From Alviniconcha marisindica (lineage: Eukaryota > Mollusca > Gastropoda > Provannidae): a stretch of 64,000 nt of DNA. The number at the start of each line of letters is the position of its first letter. The first letter of the stretch is position 1. The DNA is taken from positions 1 through 64,000 of the forward strand of contig JABMCL010003147.1 in NCBI GenBank assembly GCA_018857735.1, given 5' to 3'. Below are positions 24,431 to 38,139 of this stretch, in pieces. The notes below the pieces were generated by a model. The model was not told where the DNA came from, did no database searches, and was given only the letters and a program-made list of their open reading frames with translations. The translations under genes were made by a program, and so were the position numbers.

Positions 24431-25533
24431 ATGTTGAAGTCAACAAAGTTTTGCCGACAGAGTTTAAACGTTTACAAGCAAGCATGCACACGGCTTAAAT
24501 CAACGCCTGCTTCTGTAGGAACAACTTTGTCGTCTGCAGAAATGGCCGACACAGAAATGTCGACCGACTTCCAATTTCCTTTCGCCAGTGCCAGAGTTGG
24601 CAGCTTTGCGCAGGAACCACCGCAGTTAGGAAATCAGTATTCGCAGGATTCATTGCTACGTTCTTTTCTCAAACGACATATTCCTGCTCAGGTAATGATT
24701 TTTCCGGAGGTGGTCGAATGTCGAACTCCAAGACTCTCACTTGGAATGTTGACGGGGACAGGGTAAACGTGGTTTGTTTTTTGGGGGAGGGGACGGGACG
24801 AAGGTCAGTATGCCCTAATCCCTATTCTTCAGTACAGTTATACAGTCTGGGGTCTTTATTCTGCATGACTTTATCTGCACTCTCAGGAAAGTCCGATTTC
24901 CAGAATGTCACATTGTCAGTTTTGAAATTGAATACTGATCTTGATTTTGACGGTTACGTCAACTTGGGCCATGTCCTAGCGTAAATGTCGACGGAAAAAC
25001 GGAGAGAGCACTTAGAAGTATATGTGTGTGTGTGTTGGGGGGGGGGGGGGGGGCACAATAGGGGAAAAAAAGAAAAAGAGTTCAGCATGCTCAAATCCCT
25101 ATAGTATAAACTTGTATAATTGAGTACAGCTGTGCAGCAGGACTTTGTTTAGTCTGACTCTGAGTCTCAGACTGTCATTAGTGTCAACTCAGAATATATA
25201 CCAATGGGGGCAGGAAAAAAAATTTCAGTATTTATTTTATTTGGGGGGGGGGGGGGGGGGGAGAAAGGGTTCAGTAAGCCCTATAATCTCTATTACTGAG
25301 AATAGCAATACAGTCTGGGGTCCTTACCCTGCAGGACTTTACATGCTCCCAGTGTCACATTTGCCCCGTTCAAACTGACATAACACACTGACTGAATCAG
25401 TTATTCAGTTACTTTATTGGAATTCAGACAAAGTGATTCCACAGGCAATAGGAAGAAGGAAGATGTCTCTTGTAGACTGGTTCGCCCTGGGAATGCCGTA
25501 GTGGCCGGAATCTTGGAGTATAGCTATCTTCTG

Positions 25534-25571
<38 letters not shown>

Positions 25572-28500
25572 TCGTTATACGTCCGGTCAATCTGGACAGT
25601 ACCATTTACGTGCTAGGAGTGTTTGCTATTGAAAGTAGCTGTTTAATAGGCACATGATAGGTTTACTATTTACTACTAGACATTAACACTTCTTTCCCCT
25701 GTACAAAAACTGAGAAGCGAAATTTTTGCCATGGAAATTAACATGCATGATAATTGATCATGATTCCGAAAGTTCCTTTTCACTCCGGTGCATTGTAAAA
25801 TGAAAAGAAACCGAAATGAAAGTCAGTGCACTCAGAACGGACCGAGCTTCACAGGTCCAGCCGGGTTGGCTGTTTCCGCACACAGGTCAAGCGCTGGAGT
25901 AGTGGTGGTGTTGGCTGTGAAGGCTCAGTGTTGGCTGGTTGATGTCGCAGGCAGGTCCAGCATCACTGACACAGGACTGGAACCCTCTGTAGATGCTGAC
26001 TCTGGTGCAGGTATGGTGCAGGTACCACTGGAGCTGGAACTGGTGTTGAAGCTGTGGGCACAGGTGACGGTTGCTCTAGTGGGGTTTGACCTAGGGAGTT
26101 TGCGGGGTTATGCGCCTCTGCATACGGGCCTGTGGGCCTATCCGGAACTAGAGTGGGATGGACCACTGTCACCTGCGTGTTGTCCTCTTCTTCTGGTGCT
26201 GGGATGAGATGATCTACAGGAACATGCAATGTTCTATTGGCCACTCACACAATGTAGCTTGTCGGCCCAAGACGCTGAACAACAACGCCTCGTTGCCACT
26301 TGTCTGGGCCCCGGAACTGTCTCACAGCAACAGTCTCCCCGGGCATGAAGGAACGCAGGATCTTCGTGCCATGGTCATGCTGCTCCTTCTGCTTCTCCTG
26401 CTTGTGAAGGACTGCTCCCTCTTGGTCTGGTTTCACCATTGACAGGTGGACTCTCAGCTGCTGTTTGAGGAAAAGCTCAGCAGGTGATACACCAGTCGTA
26501 GTGTGTGGTGTTGATTGTTAGCTCAGCAGGATGTTGGAAAGCTGGTGTTGGATTGTCGGCTGAGAATTCTGTTTCAAGCTCTTCTTCAGCACTCGAACAA
26601 ATCTCTCGGCTGCTCCATTGGTGGCAGGATGATACGGTGGAGCTCTCATGTGCTTAACCCCATTCCGATGAAGAAAGTCAGAAAAGGCTTCTGCAGTGAA
26701 CTGTGGTCCGTTGTCACTGACTATTTCTTCCGGCAGTCCATAAGAAGCAAAGAGACCTTGGAGAATGTCAATGGTCTTCTCAGTGGTGGTGCTTCTCATG
26801 AAAATGACTTCCGGCCACTTTGAGTGGGCATCATTCAGGACAAAAAATGCTGCCCTTGATGTTCTGTGAAGTCGATGTGCACACGCTGCCAGGGTCGTTT
26901 TGGCCATGACCACGGGTGCAATGGCACTGTGGCTGGTGTACTGGCCACGCTGGTGCAGTCCTGGCACGACGTGACTGTTGTTTCTATGTCTTGGTCGATG
27001 CCAGGCCACCAGACATAGCTCCTGGCAAGAGCCTTCATCCTGATCATGCCCAGGTGCTCTTCATGTGGTTCACCCAGGATCCTTTGTTTCAGCGGCATGG
27101 GAATGACCATGTGAAGACCCCACAGAACCACACCTCCCTCAACTGAGAGCTCCTGTCTCCTTTTGAAGTAAGGCTGTAGTTCTGCGTCATTGACGTGGTT
27201 TGGCCACCCGTTGAGAGTATTGGTCCACACCTTGGAGAGGACAGGATCCTTCCTGGTCAGCTCCGCAATCTGCTCAGCCATGACAGGAAGCTCCTCCAAG
27301 ACCGTTGTGTGAAAAACTGGCTCCTCTGTAGCAGTTTGGTCGCCTTCTTCTAGTGGCGGTCGTGACAGCATGTCAGCATTCGCATGATCTTGTGTCACAC
27401 TGAACTCATAGTCATAGGTGGTGAGAATGAGAGCCCAGCGCTGCATGCGAGCCACTGCTAATGTAGGCACTGCCTTCTTTGGTCCCAGGATGGCCAGCAG
27501 TGGCTTATGGTCCGTCACCAGAGTATCGACCATAGAGGTACTTGTGAAACTTTTTCACTCCAAAGACCAAAGCAAGTGCTTCCTTTTCAGTTTGGGCATA
27601 GTTCTTTTCTGCTGATGAGAGCGTTCTGGATGCAAATGCCACGGGCTGATGAGATCCATCTGGCATTTCATGGCTGATGACTGCCCCCCAGACTGACAGT
27701 AGATGCATCACACTCCAGCCTGAGGGGTCTGCTGCTGTCATAATGCGTCAGAACTCATGCTGATGTCAGGAGTTTCTTTGTCGTCTGGCATTCTGAAGTC
27801 CATGACCATGGTGTTTTGTCCTTGAGGAGCTGATGCAGAGGACTCAGCTCTGTAGCGAGGTTGGGCAGGAACTTGGCATAGTGTTGAACCATACCTAAAT
27901 ATGACATCAACTCGTTGACATTGGTTGGCGCCGGAGCTTCAGTGATTGCCTTCACCTTGCTTGGTACAGGATGGAGACCATCTTTGTCAGTGATGTGCCC
28001 CCTGGAGGTATTCCACTCTGTCCTTCGTGAACTCACATTTTGCTTTCTGCAGTCTCAGTCCATGATTCTGTAGCCTTTGCAACACTTGGTCAAGCCCGTC
28101 CAAGTGCTCTTCTTCCGTTTCGCCCGTCAGCTCGATGTCATCCATGAAGACCACCACGCCTGGGATCCCCTGGAGAATCTGTTCCATGGTGCGTTGGAAG
28201 ACTGCTGGAGCTGATGCTATCCCAAAAGGTAGACGGCGGTAACGGTACAGGCCCTTGTGAGTGATGATGGTCAGTACCTCTTGAGATACATCCTCCACTT
28301 CCATTTGATGATAGGCCTGCGTCAGGTCCAGCTTGGGAAAGATCTTTCCGCCAGAGAGAGTGGTGAAAAGGTCTGATGCCTTTGGTAGGGGGTACTGGTC
28401 CACATCCAGACAGGGGTTGACAGTGGTTTTATAGTCTCCACAAATCCTGACCGTTCCGCCCTTCTTCGGTGCAACTACAGTGGGCGACCCCCACTCACTG

Positions 28501-31500
28501 TAGGTTACTTTCTCTAGCACCCCATCTTTCTCCAGCCGCTCCAGTTCCGCCTCCACTTTGGGGTGAACAGCAAACGGTACAGGCCTTGCTTTTGTGAACT
28601 TTGGTAGTGAATGAGGCTTCAAGCGCAGTTTTGCCTTGAATAGTTTCATTGTTCCTGGTCTATTTTCAAAAACAGGCTCATGCTTTGCCAGCACCTCACC
28701 TAGCTGTGTGGTCTTACTGACATGCAGAACACGTGTCCAGTCGATTTTGACTTCTGAACGCCATTCTCTGCCAAGAATAGGTGGTTGTCCAGTGACGTCA
28801 GCCACTAACAGCTCAAGCTGGTGTGTCTGCTGGTTGTGTTTCACAGTCACCTCTATTGTTCCTTTCATCGGCAGCTCCTTTACAGAGTATGTGGTGAGGA
28901 CTGGAGCCTTCGTGTTCAGCTGTTTTTCTGAAAAGAACTTGGAGAAGGTGTCTTTTCCAATGATGGATTTTGCTGATGCAGTGTCAATCTCTTTTTCTAA
29001 GTGGACGTTGTCGACTTCTGTTGTTGCTGTCCAAGGTGCCAAGCCTCTTTGGCCCTTGTTTCTGTTACGGAAGATCCCTAGAGCTTCCAGTTTCTGAGCA
29101 CATGTATCACTTTCTTCTTCCTCCTCGTCGCTTTCTTCTCTTCCTGCGTCTCTGAGTATCGTGTAGCACCACTACTTCTGCACAAGGCTTGTAAGTGTCC
29201 CTTTTTCCCGCAATTTCTGCACTCATAACTCTTGAAACTTCAGTTCCTTGGATCATGGTCCTCTCTGGCACACCGATGACATTTTCTAGCGCCTGTGGTT
29301 GCTGTGGACTGCTTGGGTAAACTATTTCTGCCTCTATTTGTCCAACCCCCCTTGGAGCAGGAATGGAATTGCCCACATGCATTTGTCTGTTGTGTCTGGT
29401 GTGCAGGAACAATGGTGCTGCGCAGGCGTGGCTGATTAACTTTATGTATGCCATTTGCAGGTGATGCCGCGAGACCCTGCATGTCCCTGGACAATGTTTC
29501 TCTGGCTAATGTGAGTTTAACTGCCTCCACAAAGCTTGGCGTTTTATCTGCTCGCAGCTTCTTTTGAGTTTCAACATCAGCAATCCCGATGCGAAAACTG
29601 TCCCTAAGAGCATCATTCAAAAAGCTTCCGAATTCTCTTTCTGCAGCCAGCAATTTCAGAGCCGCAGCATAGTCCGTGTTAGACTTGTTGGTTCTTTGTT
29701 TCCTGAAGTAGAATTTCGCTCTCCTGCTAATCAATGATTCCATTGGTTGAACATGGGTTTTCAGTATTTGTTTGAGTTCACCTACCGTTTTGTCAGAAGC
29801 TTTGTCTGGTGATACTAAGAATTTCAAAAGTTTTGGGTCCAGCTAAGCTAATGAAAGTGGAAACCTTTGCAGCGTCAGGAATATTATTTGCAACAAAGTA
29901 GCAATCTAAACATTTGAAGCAGGTATCAACATCAAATGTTGTCACATCAGACTCCTCAAGTCTCCCAACTTGAGACATGGTGCATGTGAAAGACAATGCT
30001 CGAACGGAAAAATGATTAGATCAGACCTGATCCGATGACGGATGATGGTGCTATAGAAATCAAAAATTTGCATTCACACTATTGAGCATGTGCACCGTTC
30101 AGCTGAAACACAGGAAAGCATCACTTGGGTTATAAGCACAACAGCAGCAATGCAGAAGAACAAGGAACACTCAGGAATGACTAACACCAACAGTTACGAT
30201 TTTTCCTTTTTTTCCAATGAAGCAGAAAACAGTCACATAGAACTTGAGTTCCCGAAGACGGCATTGAGGTATGGTCAGCGGCACCCTCTGCAGAAACGAA
30301 CAGCACATTCCAGGACCCACATTTTGGCGTCTCTGGAATAAGTCTGTCCTGCAGCTCCACTTGACAGTCACAGAAGTTTATCCTCATCGCCAGTTGTCAT
30401 GTTTGCCCCGTTCAGACTGATATAACACACTGACTGAATCAGTTATTCAGTTACTTTATTGGAATTTAGACAAAGTGATTCCACAGGCAATAAGGAGGAA
30501 GGAAGGTGTCTCTTGTAGACAATGGCTCACCCTGGGAATGCCCTAGTCGCGGGAATCTTGGAGTATAGCTATCTTCTAATGTCTGTATATGGTTGTTATA
30601 CGTCCGGTCAGTCTGGACTGTACCATTTACATGCTAGGAGTGTTTGCTATTGAAATTGGCCGCTTAATAGGCACACATGCATATGTTTACTATTTACTAC
30701 TAGACATAACACCCAAGCTGTTGGCTGAAAATAGCCTTGCCTGATTACTACTTAAATTTAAAACTCCATACAAAATGTTCATTTTGATTATAATACTTTT
30801 TGCACCAGTCTTTGCCAGAGATCGAGGCAGACCTAAAAAGGTTTGGTCATCGCGTTGCAACAGACATCTACGAACTCCACCTGCGCTGCGAGCGAGAGCC
30901 ACCCACTGTGGAGCAGACCGACCCTTGGGGGCACCGCGTCGACCGTCTGATCACCAGCACGGCATGGCGGGATATGCATGACTTGGCCGCTGAGGAGGGA
31001 CTGATCGCCTTGGCTTATGAACGCAACTTTGGAGCTAGCAGGTAACTGCATGCTGAAGGGTGTTGTCTTTACAAGTTTAGTTTGTACTGGAACTGGATTC
31101 TTCGTGATGTAAATTGTAAGATGTTGTGCGATTGTAACTGACTTGATCAGTGCCTTTTTTAAGAGACTGCACCCTCATCTGTTTCCTGATTTTGTTCATG
31201 TTACTGTTGTTGTTTCTTCCTGTTTTGTTTTTGTTTGGTGTGTGTGTGAGGGTGTTTTGGTGCTTTTGTTTCTACATCCACTATTTTGTGAAATGACTGT
31301 ACCAAGTATTCGGCATGAGTAGCAGTAGCACTATCCCATAGCTGTTGAATTGCTCTCAAGGCTAATTCAGGGATTGACAATCATCATCAACATCAAATGC
31401 TGCTGTAATTGGATGGTAGTGCATGATAGATGATGAAATGAGTGTATCCTTATGTCTTTGTAAGCACTCCGAGCTCTTATGAGATGGGGTGGCACAAATA

Positions 31501-33757
31501 ATTGATTGTTATTACTACTTGATTGTGCTGAAACAATAAGCAAGCTGTACTTGTTTGACCCATCATCCTCCAGGGTGTACGGCTAACTGATGGTATCGGC
31601 TATCAGATACCTTATCAGGGTCAGCTGATCTTATCACATGGTGTAACAGGTATCTTCCAGTCAACTATACGAGATGAGCAAGCTGTACTTGTTTGACCCT
31701 ACATCCCCCAGGGTGTACAATGAACTGATATCAACTATCGTGTTCGTTGTCAGGGTCAACTGATGTTGTTGCATGGTGTACATGTATGTTCCAGCCGGCT
31801 TGTACCGGATGAGCCAGCTGTACTTGTTCAACCCTTCCTCAGGGATGGACAACAAACTGATGGTATTATGTACATTATTAGGGTCAGCTGATGTTGTATG
31901 GTGTACATGTTCCAGCCGGCTTGTACCGGATGAGCCAGCTGTACTTGTTTAGCCCTTCCTCAGGGATGGACAACAAACTGGTGGTATTATGTACATTATT
32001 AGGGTCAGCTGATGTTGTTGTATGGTGTACATGTTCCAGCCGGCTGTACCAGATGAGCAAGCTGTACTTGTTCAGCTCTTCCTCGGGGTTGTACAGCTGT
32101 CCTTTGGCCATGGCCGACGGAGCTGCCCAGATAATTGAGGTGACAAAATGAAGCACTAAAAAAAACCAAATCTGTACAATTTCATTGAGGCAGCTGTTTA
32201 AGAAAATTCTCTTGAGAACTGGTCTTGGGGAATAATTTTGCTTAATGTCCACAGAGGTGAGGTGGCCTATTAGGGACAAGCTGGTCTTAATTAGGGTTAG
32301 CCTTGAATACCAAGTCCACTTCAGCCGACCACAAACACTCAGACATTCCTTTGCCTTGTATCCTTGTCTGTTTTTTTCTCTCTCTCGCTCCACATCTTCT
32401 ACTTTCTTTTGTGGGAGTCATTCTTCTCAAAGAAGAATGTGTATATTTATATATATTATATTCTAGTAACAGTAACGCTACAGACACTAAACTTGAAGCA
32501 TTGAGCATCGGTTTACATCATACTTCCTTCAACCACTGCCGTGTTTAGTCACACATAGTTTTTTTTGTTGGTGCTCAAATGGCAGTCAGTTTGTAACCAC
32601 ACTGACAGTTAAGATTATTTCTGGCTGTGTTTCTTTTGTAACTGCTCACAATGCTTGTGCCTGCCCAAATGTTTGAATAGAGACAGAACTGATAGTTTAC
32701 CCAGGGTGGATGCGCCCAGTGTTACCCTGCAAGCTTTGACACCATGTTGCTTAGACTGCAGTCTTTTTACTCAGACTTTTGGCAAATGTGATACAGGGCC
32801 CTGACAGCATGAGACTGAGAGGGGCCATTTTGGGTAAACAGATGTGTGGAGATGAGGAGCGCCCCCTTCAATGACACAACCAATCACAGTAGAGTTTGGA
32901 GGAAGGGTGCCGGAAAGTGAGGCTTGGGGCCTGTTTATGTTTTGTTCATGTAGATATATGTGATATGGTTTATTTTCCAGTGCATTTTTGTTTATAAGTA
33001 ATATATATATATATATACTCTATCTAAAATAGTTCAATTAATAATGCTTTCGGTATTGATCTTGCCAGTCTGCTGTTGGGCACTCTTAAACTGTGATTCT
33101 TTCATACATTACAGTTCTTTTTATTTGCTATTCATGTGTGCCCTCACGTTTTTTTCCTTTAAACAAAATAAAGAAGTACTTGACTAGTAACCAACACTTG
33201 CCTCACACACCCCACCTTCCCTTTCCCAGCACACAAAAGTGTTGCTTAAAACATCCCATAATTTCCACCTCGGCCGCCAGTTCAGCATAATAACATCGAT
33301 ATGTTTTTGCTTGGTAAATTGTTAGAGAAGTAAGGGAGATAATTTATCAGGGTCATGTTTTTGCCCAGTGCTTGGTTATAGCAGTAAGGGAGATAAACAA
33401 AATTCTTTTTCTGAGATGAAAGGCATGCACAGAAATCTAAAGCATGATGCTGGCTGTGGGGAATGCACTGACAGGGCTGACGCCTTGGTGTTTGACAGAC
33501 AATCCAGACGTCAGCACCCTGGCTGGTGGACAGAGCACTGAAACGACTGAAGTCGCGCGACCCTGCTGTCTTTTGGACGTCCGGCCAGTGGATGACAGAG
33601 AAACGGGGTGGCTCCGACGTCGGTATGTTCGACTTTTCTGAGATCATGGAAGTGCTGCCATAAGGTGGGGAGTGGGTGTGAGGTATGGGGGTGGAAAGGG
33701 TAGGGGACAGATTTTGATTGCTTAGGAATATCCTACAGGGCATATTGGGTATTGTAA

Positions 33758-33795
<38 letters not shown>

Positions 33796-36739
33796 TGAGT
33801 GTGTTTGGTGTGTGTGCGTGTGCGTGTGCATGCATGTATGTGTGGTTTGGTGTGTGTGTGGATTCAACTGCACTTGACATGAAATGAACAACAGAGTGCC
33901 CCAGGTGACGCATCCTTTATTTTGCGGCAGCAAGAGGTACCGAGACTGTGGCAGTTGAGGAAGCAGATGGGACCTATCGTCTCTACGGTTACAAGTGGTT
34001 CTCTTCTGCAACCGATGCTGACATGACCTTCACCTTGGCGAGAGTGGTTGACAGACAGGGCAACACGGTAGAGGTAACCGAGTTGGCATCATCAGTGTCT
34101 GGTGTACAGTACGTGCATGTGTTGGCTATTGCCACGTGTGCAGCAGGAGTATATAAAGATGTCTATAACTGCTGTACTTTTACAGCACCTTCCGCAGCTT
34201 GTGCATCCTTTGTATAGTTGTGGTGTGTGTGTGTGTGTATGAATGTGCGTGTGTGTATGAATGTGTGTGTGTATGAATGTGTGTGTGTGTGTATGTGTGT
34301 GAGAGAGAGAGATCGAGACCTGGATTCAGTTAAGAAGCCTTGCTACTTACCCTCTATTTTTCCAGTTTCTTGTTATTTGTCCACTGAAGATGATTACGAT
34401 CATTGTTAGGTTGTAACATTTCAGAGAGGAAGTGACCATGGAGGGCTCTGTGCTGAGCTCTTTCCTCGCAAGCTTTTGAACTGACTGGTGTGTGGTACTG
34501 GGTGGGGACACGGAAGGCTTGTCTAGGTTAGAGCACCTAGAGTTGGAAGATAGCGTTAGCATGGACAGCAGGACAAACTGCCGATCCTCTCATTGTTGTG
34601 TATTCTGTCTTGTGCAGGAAACCAAAGGCTGAACACCTTGGGCTGAAAGAGAGCATTAGTAGTGGACAGCTGGGCAAACTGTTGATCCTCTCACTGTCAT
34701 GTATTCTCTCTTGTGCAAGGAACCAAAGGCTTGTCTAGGGTAGAACACCTTGAGTTGAAAGAGAGCGTTAGTAGCAGACAGCTGGACAAACTGTCGATCC
34801 TCTCATTGTCATGTATTCTCTCTTGTGCTAGGAACCAAAGGCTTGTCTAGGGTAGATCACCTTGAGTTGAAAGAGAGCATTAGTAGCGGACAGCTGGACA
34901 AACTGTCGATCCTCTCATTGTCATGTATTCTGTCCCTTGCAGGGCACCACAGGCTTGTCACTGTTCTACTTGGAGTTGAAAGACAGCATCGGACAGCTAA
35001 TCAAGTGGTAGATCCTCTGATTGTCATGTATTCTGTCCCTGACAGGGCACCAAAGGCTTGTCACTGTTCTACCTGGAGTTGAAAGACGGCAATGGCCAGC
35101 TGAACAACATACAGATCCACAAGTTGAAGAACAAACTGGGAACACGGCAGCTGCCGACCGCAGAGCTGCTGCTGAATGGTGCTCATGCTGTCAGGGTAGG
35201 TACCCGTGTTGGCAGTGATGGGGAGGCTGGCTGGGTGATGACAGTAATCAGCATTGTTAAAGGGGAACAAAACCGAAGATGGCAGCTGCCCTGATAATGA
35301 ATGTACAAATAGTTTCCTGTGCATGCTTTATTTGGTTTTTCTGTCATTGTTTATAAATATGAAAAAAGACATACTTTCTTGCTTTGAAGTGGCTGGTATG
35401 TGTTTATATAACATGGGTACTAGTTGCTGTATCATAAATAAATTGTTGCAGATTTCAAATAAACATTTCGCTGCAGTATTGGTATGTGTGTGTGTGTGTG
35501 TCTCGCTCTCTCTCTCTCTCGATAAATATAGATAGATATATACCAATACTGCAGCCAAATGTTTATTTGACACAGGCGTTAGTTGCAGTATTGTACATGT
35601 GATTGATGCAGGTGTCAGATGAAGGTCGTGGTGTGGCAGGCATCTCCAGCATGCTGACCTTGACCCGTCTCCACAATTCCATGTCTGCAGCTGCCTCCAT
35701 GCGCAGGTAAAGGTGTCGCCTCCTGGCCTGGTGTGCGTGCATGGGATTCTGGCTCTTTCTCTTCATCCTCCTTCTGCTCATCTTCTTCCTCCTCTTCCTC
35801 CTTGTCCTCTTTTTCCTCATCCTCTTTCTCCTCATCCTCTTTTTCCTCATCCTCTTTTTCCTCATCCTCTTTCTCCCCGTCTTCTTCATCCTCTTTCTCC
35901 TTGTCCTCTTTTTCCTCATCCTCTTTCTCCTCATCCTCTTTCTCCTCTTCCTCCTTGTCCTCTTTTTCCTCATCCTCTTTCTCCTCGTCCTCTTTCTCCC
36001 CATCCTCTTTCTCCCCATCTTCTTCATCCTCTTTCTCCTTGTCCTCTTTTTCCTCATCCTCTTTCTCCTCATCCTCTTTCTCCCCATCTTCTTCATCCTC
36101 TTTCTCCTTGTCCTCTTTTTCCTCATCCTCTTTCTCCTCTTCCATCCTCATCCTCTTTCTCCCCATCTTCTTCATCCTCTTTCTCCTTGTCCTCTTTTTC
36201 CTCGTCCTCTTTCTCCTCATCCTCTTTTTCCTCTTCCATCCTCATCCTCTTTCTCCTCATCCTCTTCATCCTCTTCATCCTTTTTCTGTAGATTTCTTCC
36301 CTTTTTTTTCTTCTGTTGTTGTTGTTGTTGTTGTGTGTGTTGTTTAATTATTATTTTTTCCCTTCACTATGTGTTTGGATCTATAGAAAAAATTGTAAAA
36401 TGGTGACGTTCTCCTTTATTTTTATTTTTGTTCTGTCTTTCCTTCTCAGGATGGTGAGCCTGGCGAGGGACTACAGCACTCGGCGCCAGGCGTTCGGCTC
36501 CGTGCTCAAAGACTACCCGCTCCACATCCAGACCTTGGCCCGCATGGAGGTAAGGACTGCCTGCTTCCAGCGCCACCTGCACTGGGGGCGGGAGGGTTGG
36601 GGGTGGGGTGGGTGGGTTAACTTCAGCTCTGGGGCAGATACACACACACACACATACACACACACATACACACTCTCACACGCACACATACACACATACA
36701 CACACACACACACATACACACACACATACACACACACAT

Positions 36740-36807
<68 letters not shown>

Positions 36808-36858
36808 ACACACACGCACAACATACACACACACACACACACATACACACACACACAG

Positions 36859-36954
<96 letters not shown>

Positions 36955-38100
36955 TGCTCTCAGGTGGAGTCACGCCATCTTTGTCAGTAATGGTCTGTGC
37001 ATTCTTGAGCAAAAGCGATTGCCAACATTCAGAAGAAAAGAAGTCTTTTGCAGCCTACAAATTCAGCCTTCATCCTGACATTATATCCCCATTATGAAGT
37101 TGGGGGGGGGGGGGGGGGGGGGTAATTGGAATTACTGTTTTTCTCTCAGTGTAATCTGGCCATCACCTTTAACTTTCTTTATTCCACCTGTGTTCACCAC
37201 TGGGTTTTCCATGAGTGTTTTCACCACTGGGTTTTTGATTAGTGTGTTCATCACTGAGTTTTTCATTCATATATTCACCACAGGGTTTGCCATTTGGTGT
37301 TCACCACAGGGTTTTCTTTTAATGTGTTCACCACATGGTTTTTCATTTTGTGTGTTTACCACTGGGTTTTTGCATTTGTGTATTCACTGTATGTTTTTTT
37401 GTTATTGTGTTCACCACTGGATTTTCCATTAGCATGTTCATCACTGGGCTTTCTGTAAGTGTGTTCACCCCTGGGTTTTCACATTCATGTTTTCACCCCT
37501 GGTTCTGCTGGCCATCAGGTGGAGGCCCGCGGGGCGACCTTGCTGTTCCTGGAAATGGCTCGTCTGCTGGGCCGCAAGGAGACGGGCATCGCCACGGAGA
37601 CTGAAGCACTGCTGCTGCGTCTGCTGGTGCCGGTCATGAAACTGTACACCGGCAAACAGGTAGGTGTACTCACTGACTCACTCAGCTGTGGCAGGGATGT
37701 ACTTGGCATGAAACTGTACACCGGCAAACAGGTAGGTGTACTCACTGACTCACTCAGCTGTGGCAGGGATGTACTAGGTCATGAAACTGTACACCGGCAA
37801 ACAGGTAGGTGTACTCACTGACTCACTCAGCTGTGGCAGGGATGTACTAGGCATGAAACTGTACACCGGCAAACAGGTAGGTGTACTCACTGACTCACTC
37901 AGCTGTGGCAGGGATGTACTAGGCATGGCTTCGTCAGCGTACTTTTTGACTGTGATCAGGGCTAGCTTCTGTTGATCTTGATGCTTTTAAAACTGAATTT
38001 CAGCATTTGACAGTCTGTTGTTTTACCAATCAGTCACCAGTAATGCATGTATTTGTAGTGTGTGCGGGTGTGTGCGTCTGTGGGTGGGTGCATGCATGCA

Positions 38101-38139
<39 letters not shown>

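Larger units (their letters stand above)
25353..30711 (-). mobile_element. Degenerate Ty3/Gypsy LTR retrotransposon
   Basis: Two LTRs flank about 4.7 kb with gag and pol remnants on the minus strand, antisense to the host gene and wholly inside its intron 1. Flanks are CCCAG (left) and CCCAA (right), a 5-bp target duplication with one mismatch. Gag, protease, reverse transcriptase, RNase H and integrase occur in Ty3/Gypsy order. Several frameshifts and stops break them, so this copy cannot be autonomous. Confidence 0.92.

Noticed and set aside
35563..36406. Lys/Arg/Glu-rich minus-strand frames and Ser/Phe/Leu-rich + frames of about 200 residues
   Set aside because: Translation of a polypyrimidine array inside intron 7, overlapping a real exon in another frame.
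36513..37078. Cys/Val- and Thr/His-rich frames
   Set aside because: Translations of the (CA)n microsatellite.
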